NCBI GenBank assembly: GCA_030626475.1
Contig: DAOUOW010000008.1
Span: forward strand, 1-34,443
Length of the DNA: 34,443 nucleotides
Source of the DNA: Chloroflexota bacterium
GTDB lineage: Bacteria > Chloroflexota > Dehalococcoidia > E44-bin15
Direction of reading: 5' to 3'
Shown here: piece after piece, positions 29,100-34,443 of the stretch
Position numbering within the stretch: the stretch's first letter is position 1
How the letters are laid out: each line of letters opens with the position of its first letter
Program-made: the position numbers and the translations under genes
Notes under the pieces: model-generated
What the model saw: only the letters and a program-made list of their open reading frames with translations
What the model was told of the DNA's origin: nothing
Databases searched by the model: none

Positions 29100-32009
29100 T
29101 CAAACGCTCTCCTCTACTATTCTCCTCTCTTCCTCTGTGAGACCGTAGAGATCATAGACCAGGTTATCAATGTGGCGATCGGTGCGCTCTGTCTCACGCA
29201 TAAGCTCATCCCGCTCATTGCAAGGTGTTTTGCGGATAGGGGCGAGACGCTTATTGAGCTCCAGCATCCGCTCCACCAGAGCCACCAGCTCATCATGCAT
29301 CCTCTTTTCCGCCGGGTTATCGAAGTCAATGCGGTGGATGGGGAGTTGTTTTAGGAACATGGTTTTATAAATATAGAATCCACTAGCTTTAGGAACTGTG
29401 GTCTTCTTATAATAGAATTCTAAAAGAGAGGAATTCAGGATGCCTAGTAAGTAGAAGTAGGTTCTCAAAGATTTGCTTTTAGGTAGGATGCCACAAACCG
29501 TGTCCAAGTAGAATGTGGACTCTTCGCAATAAGCGAACCTATTACTAGAAGCCAACTCGGGGACGATTATCTTGTTGGGTGCTTGCTGCAGGAAGGAGCG
29601 CTCGCACCATAATTCATACCAAGCCTTTGACGATTTATCAAAGTATTCCCGCCCGGCGAGGTTCTGCCTGTGAGAAGAGAGGTATTCCCAAGTTACGGGG
29701 AAAAGATTTGCTAAATCTTCCTCTGGGATAAGCTCTGTATGATTTTCTTTACTTCGATAGGGATATATGACAACATTTTGCGCTGGTTCATGAAAATACT
29801 GATGAATCTGCCTTCCTTGAACGGCCGGCTTCAAAAGTTCCTTTTCCAACCCTAACCCATCAGCTTTATCTATCGGCAAGAGGAAAACCTGATTCTTCCC
29901 AGTCACGATACCTTCCGAAATACTTTCTGTTAATTCGCCCAAAATTATATTTGCCTGTGTTTCAATCTTAGCCACAATTTGTTCGCTTGTTTTATCTCTG
30001 AATGTCCATCCAGCGTCTTGAAGCACATTCTGTTCTACGGGAAAGTGCTCCCCATCTATGCTTTTAGGAATATACACCAAGCGATGCTGAGAAGTGGGTT
30101 TGGATCTTTCGAAAATAAAAATACCAGTATAGTTTAACGCTTGCTCAAAGACTTGCTGGTCTTGAAAATCGACAATTTGCAAAATCTTGCAATTTCTTTT
30201 CAGAAATTTCCTTAAGGTCTCACCGTGTTGTCTTTTCGTAAAGTTGGTTGGGCAAATAAAACCTAAAAGTCCATCTTCTTTTAGTAGCTTTATTCCCCTT
30301 TCAATAAATGGTAAGTATAAGTCAAATCGTCCCTGGCAAGCTTCGTACACATTCCTGAAGTAATCTTTATCTTCCTTAAAACCGTGAAACCCCACATACG
30401 GCGGATTGCCTATCACCACATCAAAGCCGCCATCCTTCATAATATCCCTAAACTCCTCCTCCCAGTTGAAGCGATGTTTCTCCTCCCACATTTCGCCAAA
30501 GTAACGGCGCAGTTCTTCATCCGTGCCTGAGATTAGAGAGTTGCCGCGGCGGATGTTATCGGCCAGCGGTGGCAGGGTTTCCTGCCCCGATAGGCTACAC
30601 AGCAAAAGACTGAGGCGGGCAATCTCTACCGCCTGCTGGTCAAGGTCAACGCCGTAGACATTCCTGAGCAAAATGCGTGTGCGCTCCGACTGGTCAAGCT
30701 CAGCCGGGCTTTTACCCTGCTGGCGGGCATGATAGGACAACAGCTCCTCATAGGCGCGGGTCAGGAAAGAGCCTGAGCCGCAAGCAGGGTCTAATACTCT
30801 TATGTTAAGTATATCATTATAGCTGTGCTCTTCTATAAAGCGCCCCACCGTCTGCTTCACGATATAATCCACCACCCAAGGCGGGGTATAGTAAATCCCT
30901 TCCCCCTTCCGCTTCTCTCTCTTAGCGGTGAGCTCCATGTAGGGCTCGGCGGGGAAAAGCCGTTGCTGGGCTTCTTTTACCTCTTTTTTAATCAGTTCCG
31001 GCACATAGCCGAGATACTGCTCATATACTGTTCCCAGCACATCGGAGCCAATAGTGGCAAAGTTCCAGTCAGCAAGCCCGCCGGGAACCTCATAAAGCCC
31101 CTGAATGATGTCCGACAGAATTCTATCATTATGAACAGAAACTAAATCCCAGCGATCCATAGCCAAGGGGAAAAGGTCGCTGTCATACAGGTCGGCAAAT
31201 TGGTGAAAAATGTCCCGCAAGCTGCCCATAAGGTCAGTCTTTCCACCAGAACTCTCCCACTGATGACGAGCAGCTAATAAATTCCTATCTATAAGGCCTC
31301 TATCCTCAGCGGTGCGAATAAAAATGAGGCGATTGAGTAGATGCTGAACTAGCTGGTCAACCTCGGGCCAAGTAAGCCTTTCTTCTCTATCATCCTTATA
31401 GTAGAGGTAAATTGCATTGAAAAGCGTTTCCCGCCAGTCTCTTAGCTGAGCATAAAGCCGCTTTTCAACAGCTAGACGTGGCGGCAGACGTCCATATGCT
31501 TCGGCCTCTTTATCTAAGTCTCCTGCAGCGACCGCCTCACGTGACAGTAACCAGAGGCGGTGAAAGTCCGAGGGGTAATTTTCACAGGTGAGGTTAAGAA
31601 ATGCAATTTGGTTGATGTCCCTTGTTTCACGCTCAGCGTTGAAAACCCGTAGCGTCTTAAAATTGGTAAGAACAGCCCAGGTAACCCCTTTGTTGTAAGC
31701 ATAACCTATCGCTTGCCTAATCCATCTCTCTTCATTTATATCGACATGCAAGGCTTTAATCTCGAGGCAAAACTTAGACACCTTATTCAGTTTGAACAGG
31801 TAGTCTACCCGCCCTGCTGTTATCGTTTTCTCCGCCTCAACCTCGTCCAGATTTGAAAAATCCCAGCCGAGAGCTTCAAATAGAGGCTGTATGAAAACAT
31901 CCTTGGTATTAGCCTCTTTGTAACGCTTAATTGCACGACCGTCTAATCCCTCGTATTTAGCTATCAGCCGCTGCATCTCTTGCTTTGCCTCTTCGGGTGT
32001 CATCTCCAT
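29100..32009 (-). CDS. Type IIG-like restriction-modification enzyme (Eco57I family)
   Basis: Single-chain endonuclease plus adenine methyltransferase, 969 residues. The N-terminal nuclease domain has a PD-(D/E)xK core at D69 and E83-I-K85 (GRVDYLF then CLEIKAL). The central methyltransferase has the SAM motif DPACGSGSFL (407-416) and the catalytic NPPY at 535-538 (VIGNPPYVG). The C-terminal third is a TaqI/Eco57I-type target recognition domain ending in NLVYDLYGLTEEERRIV. The part encoding the recognition domain (about 29350-30400) is clearly AT-richer than either end, a sign that this module has been exchanged. There is no separate methyltransferase or specificity gene. Two ATGs, 32009 and 32003, are possible starts. 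Directly followed by pabB, and preceded by herA on the same strand. Confidence 0.9.
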   Translation of the reverse strand: MEMTPEEAKQEMQRLIAKYEGLDGRAIKRYKEANTKDVFIQPLFEALGWDFSNLDEVEAEKTITAGRVDYLFKLNKVSKFCLEIKALHVDINEERWIRQAIGYAYNKGVTWAVLTNFKTLRVFNAERETRDINQIAFLNLTCENYPSDFHRLWLLSREAVAAGDLDKEAEAYGRLPPRLAVEKRLYAQLRDWRETLFNAIYLYYKDDREERLTWPEVDQLVQHLLNRLIFIRTAEDRGLIDRNLLAARHQWESSGGKTDLMGSLRDIFHQFADLYDSDLFPLAMDRWDLVSVHNDRILSDIIQGLYEVPGGLADWNFATIGSDVLGTVYEQYLGYVPELIKKEVKEAQQRLFPAEPYMELTAKREKRKGEGIYYTPPWVVDYIVKQTVGRFIEEHSYNDILNIRVLDPACGSGSFLTRAYEELLSYHARQQGKSPAELDQSERTRILLRNVYGVDLDQQAVEIARLSLLLCSLSGQETLPPLADNIRRGNSLISGTDEELRRYFGEMWEEKHRFNWEEEFRDIMKDGGFDVVIGNPPYVGFHGFKEDKDYFRNVYEACQGRFDLYLPFIERGIKLLKEDGLLGFICPTNFTKRQHGETLRKFLKRNCKILQIVDFQDQQVFEQALNYTGIFIFERSKPTSQHRLVYIPKSIDGEHFPVEQNVLQDAGWTFRDKTSEQIVAKIETQANIILGELTESISEGIVTGKNQVFLLPIDKADGLGLEKELLKPAVQGRQIHQYFHEPAQNVVIYPYRSKENHTELIPEEDLANLFPVTWEYLSSHRQNLAGREYFDKSSKAWYELWCERSFLQQAPNKIIVPELASSNRFAYCEESTFYLDTVCGILPKSKSLRTYFYLLGILNSSLLEFYYKKTTVPKASGFYIYKTMFLKQLPIHRIDFDNPAEKRMHDELVALVERMLELNKRLAPIRKTPCNERDELMRETERTDRHIDNLVYDLYGLTEEERRIVEESV

Positions 32010-32011
32010 CT

Positions 32012-32031
32012 TCTCACCCCCACAAATCCTT
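32012..32031 (-). pseudogene. Echo of the HerA C-terminal codons before the restriction gene
   Basis: The 20 bp at 32012-32031 match 32072-32091 (the herA end) at 18 positions, exactly 60 bp apart. On the - strand it reads, in a frame with a stop, K-K-D-L-W-G-stop, identical to the KDLWG end of the HerA-like protein, though one codon is changed synonymously (GAC to GAT). It may be a remnant of a second herA-like gene or of a duplication. The copy also supplies a GGGGGTGA stretch that may serve as ribosome site for the restriction gene. The rest of the 64-bp gap holds nothing recognisable. Confidence 0.6.
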
Positions 32032-32073
32032 TTTCGCCCTTATAGCCGCATCCAAAATAAAGGGTCTCCGCTT

Positions 32074-33723
32074 TCACCCCCACAAGTCCTTGCTTTCCTC
32101 CTCAGCCTTCTTCTTTAGCTCTATCGCCTCGCGGAAGCCAAGCTCCTTGTAGGACTGGGGTGAGCCATATTCCCTGGTCCTCACCACCACCGGCATGGGG
32201 ACGGCATGACCAAAGATTAGCGCCTGCTGCTTGGTCTCCAGCTTGGAAAGCACCGCCTTGAGCTCGCTCTTGCCTGGAACCCCGGTGAGCACGCTCTCGA
32301 TGTCCCGCTCATTGTCGAGGAGGCATGTTATCTTGGTTCCCATCTGGCTCATCACCTCCTCATCGATGCCGCTGGGGCGCTGGTCGATCACCAGCAGGGT
32401 GACATTATACTTTCTCATCTCGCGGGCAATGGTGCCAAAGATGGTCTGGTTTGCAATAGCTGGATTGAGGAACTTGTGCGCCTCCTCGATGGTGATGGCC
32501 AGGGGTTTGGGTTTAGCAATCTCCTCGCCCATGGCCCTCTCCACCTTCTCCCGATACTGGGCGTGGATGCGCCGCGTCAAGAGGTTGGCCACTAAAACGT
32601 AGGCGGTAATATCATCGTAGCGTCCGAACTCCAGAACGACATTTGTCCCCCGGTCGAGATACTCCAGGATGCGCTGGATGGCGTTATCCCTGGCATGGGG
32701 AACGAGGAAGCGAAGCCTTCTCAGCGCCTCGAGGCGACGCCTGAGGGCAGCCATGGTGGCTTCATGCTCCCCCAGGGCCTTTGCCAGCTCATTGAGCTCC
32801 TCCCTGCCCTCGAGGGCGAGAAAGCACTCCAGCCACTGGCGCTCGCCAAAGTGGCGGGCAAGGCGATAGGTGGCTTGAGCCGCGGCCTCGGTAAGGTTCA
32901 GCGTCTCCCCTAGCATCTCGATGTCCTCAGGCTCGATCTCGTCGTAGCCGACCTCGACCACGAAGTCGGTTGACACCTTGCGGCGGCGGGCGCTCTCCTC
33001 GTCGAGGGCGAAAACAGCTACCTTGGAGGGGAAGAGCTGCTTTAAGCCCTTCACCTTGCGCCCCTCCTCGCTGGTGCCCTCCCAGCCATACTCGCTGTGC
33101 ATATCGAAGACCAGGTTCGCCGCCGCATTCTCCTGTATTATGCCGATGAGAAGCAGCCTGGCGAGGAAGGTCTTGCCGGTGCCGCTCTTGCCGAAGACGC
33201 CGTTGGAGCGTTTTACAAACTCAGTGGGATTGAGCCGCACCTTTATCTCCATGTCCAGCGGGGTGCCAATCCAGAACTGTTTCTCCTCCACCCGACCAAA
33301 GACCCATTCCACATCCTGCTCGCTGGCCTCTTTCACCACCGAGAAGTGGGCGGGGACGGTCTTCACCTGCTGCGGCCCCTCAAGCAGGCTCAAGGCATCG
33401 CCGCTCAGGGTGAGCTGCGGCTGAACATGGACCCTGCCGAAGGTGCTGGTTCCAGCCACGACCTCGGCGATAAAGGGATCGGAGACCTCGGGGGGATTTA
33501 TCATCAGCCTCGAGTCAATGGCATCCAGGGCGATGTCGGTGATCATGCCCAAAAAGCGCCCCTTATCGCCCTCGATGGTTACGTAGCGCCCGACGCCGAT
33601 GTCCTCAACCGAGGTGGCGCTGTCCAGCTTAACCTCCACCCCCCTGCTCAGCGAGCCTGAGACCACAAGCCCGAGCCTTTTCTCGTTTTCGCCCTTGTTC
33701 TCGTTATGTAAACTTTCGCTCAC
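32074..33723 (-). CDS. herA: HerA-family hexameric DNA translocase ATPase
   Basis: FtsK/HerA-like ATPase, 549 residues. The N-terminal HAS-barrel (about residues 15-100; LGLVVSGSLSRGVEV, GRYVTIEGDKGRFLGMITDIALD) precedes a P-loop GKSGTGKTFLARLLL at about 177-184 and the Walker B-like hydrophobic strand with acidic residues LAITIEEAHKFLNP, followed by the sensor DQRPSGID. A helical insert (about 260-340) is typical. HerA proteins form rings that pump DNA; partners are the NurA nuclease in archaea and various effector nucleases in bacterial defence. The GTG start overlaps the preceding HAS-barrel gene's stop (GTGA), and SD-like bases lie within that gene. The NurA partner, if any, would lie beyond the window. 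Confidence 0.88.
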   Translation of the reverse strand: MSESLHNENKGENEKRLGLVVSGSLSRGVEVKLDSATSVEDIGVGRYVTIEGDKGRFLGMITDIALDAIDSRLMINPPEVSDPFIAEVVAGTSTFGRVHVQPQLTLSGDALSLLEGPQQVKTVPAHFSVVKEASEQDVEWVFGRVEEKQFWIGTPLDMEIKVRLNPTEFVKRSNGVFGKSGTGKTFLARLLLIGIIQENAAANLVFDMHSEYGWEGTSEEGRKVKGLKQLFPSKVAVFALDEESARRRKVSTDFVVEVGYDEIEPEDIEMLGETLNLTEAAAQATYRLARHFGERQWLECFLALEGREELNELAKALGEHEATMAALRRRLEALRRLRFLVPHARDNAIQRILEYLDRGTNVVLEFGRYDDITAYVLVANLLTRRIHAQYREKVERAMGEEIAKPKPLAITIEEAHKFLNPAIANQTIFGTIAREMRKYNVTLLVIDQRPSGIDEEVMSQMGTKITCLLDNERDIESVLTGVPGKSELKAVLSKLETKQQALIFGHAVPMPVVVRTREYGSPQSYKELGFREAIELKKKAEEESKDLWG

Positions 33724-34310
33724 CTTCTTATTCTCCTCAGGATGGTGTTCAGCCTGTTTGGCTCTGCCCCCAATAGCACTGCCAGCTTCTTGCCCGCCGT
33801 CACCAGAAAATGGCGCGGGTCTGGCTGCGCCTGGGCGGCATGGCGCAGGGAGGCGGCAATTAGCTCATCGGCCTGGCCTTTAGCGGCGACGAGGATGCTC
33901 AGGAAATCGAAGGACTGGCTGAATTTTTCGACCTCTTCAGCGTCGCACACATAGACAAAGCTATGGATTCTTGCTGGCCTCGGTGGGAGGTAGTGATGAA
34001 GTTTTTCGTCCTCTTCGCCCTCCCGGTGTCCCACCACCAGGGCAGTGAAGTCGGTGCGCAGCAGCTTGGCCAGTTGCGGGCTGGAGCGGAAGATGTCCTC
34101 TTCCTCGACCTCCTCCCTCCCCCGGGCGATGGGGTGACGGCCGGGCTCGATGCTTGTGGTGGCGGCATCGCAAACGACCCCATAGATCTCTATCTCCCCC
34201 TCCCTGGTCTTCACCAGGCTGCCGAAGGGGGGAGGCTGGTGCAGCTCATAGCACTGCGCCATAAACTCGCCGGTCGAGGCCTCAATGATTTCACCTATCT
34301 TAGCTTGCAA
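33720..34310 (-). CDS. Stand-alone HAS-barrel protein paired with HerA
   Basis: 196 residues. The N-terminal 60 residues follow the HAS-barrel (HerA-ATP synthase barrel) pattern: KIGEIIEASTGEFMAQCYE, PPPFGSLVKTREGEIEIYGVV. The middle has an acidic turn-rich segment (REEVEEEDIFRSSPQLAKLLRTDF, EGEEDEKLHHYLPPRP) and the end is helical (DFLSILVAAKGQADELIAASLRHAAQ, KKLAVLLGAEPNRLNTILRR). It could act as a subunit or regulator of the HerA ring encoded immediately downstream with a 4-base overlap. TTG start: AAAGGAG stands about 7 nt before the TTG and no ATG is available. Function is unknown beyond this association; the family assignment is from pattern, not alignment. Confidence 0.75.
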   Translation of the reverse strand: MQAKIGEIIEASTGEFMAQCYELHQPPPFGSLVKTREGEIEIYGVVCDAATTSIEPGRHPIARGREEVEEEDIFRSSPQLAKLLRTDFTALVVGHREGEEDEKLHHYLPPRPARIHSFVYVCDAEEVEKFSQSFDFLSILVAAKGQADELIAASLRHAAQAQPDPRHFLVTAGKKLAVLLGAEPNRLNTILRRIRR

Positions 34311-34361
34311 ACCGATTCTCCTTTTTTACGCCTCCGCGCTTTGAGAAGGACAAACACGCTG

Positions 34362-34442
34362 TTAGATTTTCCACTTCCCCTTAAAATATGTATCCTTTAC
34401 GCTCTTCGCCTTGGTTTCTGCCCACGATTCCAACCCCATCCT
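34362..34442 (-). CDS. Possible C-terminal end of an upstream gene, cut by the window end
   Basis: On the - strand the last 26 codons before the stop at 34362 stay open to the window edge and read as an amphipathic, Lys/Glu-rich tail (WAETKAKSVKDTYFKGKWKI). Given the herA context, it could be the end of a NurA-like nuclease, but the piece is too short to judge and the frame may be open by chance. The 51 nt between this stop and the HAS-barrel start hold only the ribosome site. Confidence 0.3.
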   Translation of the reverse strand, partial: RMGLESWAETKAKSVKDTYFKGKWKI

Positions 34443-34443
34443 C

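Noticed and set aside
1-34443. CRISPR arrays, insertion sequences with transposases, or a replication origin
   Set aside because: No regularly spaced repeats, transposase or integrase genes, or DnaA-box clusters were found when reading the window.

Overview
The window is most likely from an anaerobic Chloroflexota bacterium of Dehalococcoidia type. This is inferred from three things: an acetyl-CoA synthase / corrinoid protein / methyltransferase operon with no CO dehydrogenase gene beside it, the paired DUF2298 (YYY-domain) and Agl23-type membrane proteins known mainly from Chloroflexota and archaea, and a HerA/HAS-barrel gene pair. No rRNA or ribosomal protein gene is present to confirm this. 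Most genes are moderately GC-rich. Several islands are clearly AT-richer: the radical SAM gene at 1507-2934, the HIT gene at 12105-12671, the GNAT gene at 25661-26182, and the specificity part of the restriction enzyme at about 29350-30400.

Left part (1-3240, mainly + strand): the end of a carboxy-terminal processing protease, smpB, and a complete one-piece tmRNA gene (ssrA). The last 28 nt of ssrA recur about 1.9 kb downstream with two mismatches, and a terminator follows each copy. Between the copies lies an islet with an AT-rich, oppositely oriented HemW-like radical SAM gene and, just past its 3' end, a folded inverted repeat whose layout resembles an integron attC site. This looks like an integration into the 3' end of ssrA, with no integrase left in view.

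Central + strand operon (3246-10388): a strong promoter, a leader with a terminator-like hairpin and a 14-bp palindrome, a YflT-like protein gene, then acsB, acsD, acsC, cooC and acsE. Together these encode the methyl branch end and acetyl-CoA forming end of the Wood-Ljungdahl pathway: methyl-THF to corrinoid protein (AcsE, AcsCD), and methyl plus CO plus CoA to acetyl-CoA (AcsB, matured by CooC/AcsF). acsA/cooS is not in the window.

From 10392 almost everything is on the - strand. mutS and mutL are separated by an AT-rich HIT-family gene. Next (in coordinate order) come small membrane, lipoprotein and hypothetical genes, then an NfnAB/SudAB-like flavoprotein pair that could balance NAD(P)H and ferredoxin. 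After these are an FAD oxidoreductase and the Agl23/DUF2298 membrane pair, ftsY, a GNAT acetyltransferase, and a tightly packed pabB-pabA-pabC set that makes p-aminobenzoate for folate. The folate cofactor is what the acs operon needs.

Right end: the pab genes directly follow a type IIG restriction-modification gene, which follows a HerA-like ATPase and a stand-alone HAS-barrel protein. The gaps are short or overlapping, so defence/DNA-processing genes and folate genes may share a transcript. A degenerate echo of the HerA C-terminal codons sits just before the restriction gene and suggests a past rearrangement there.
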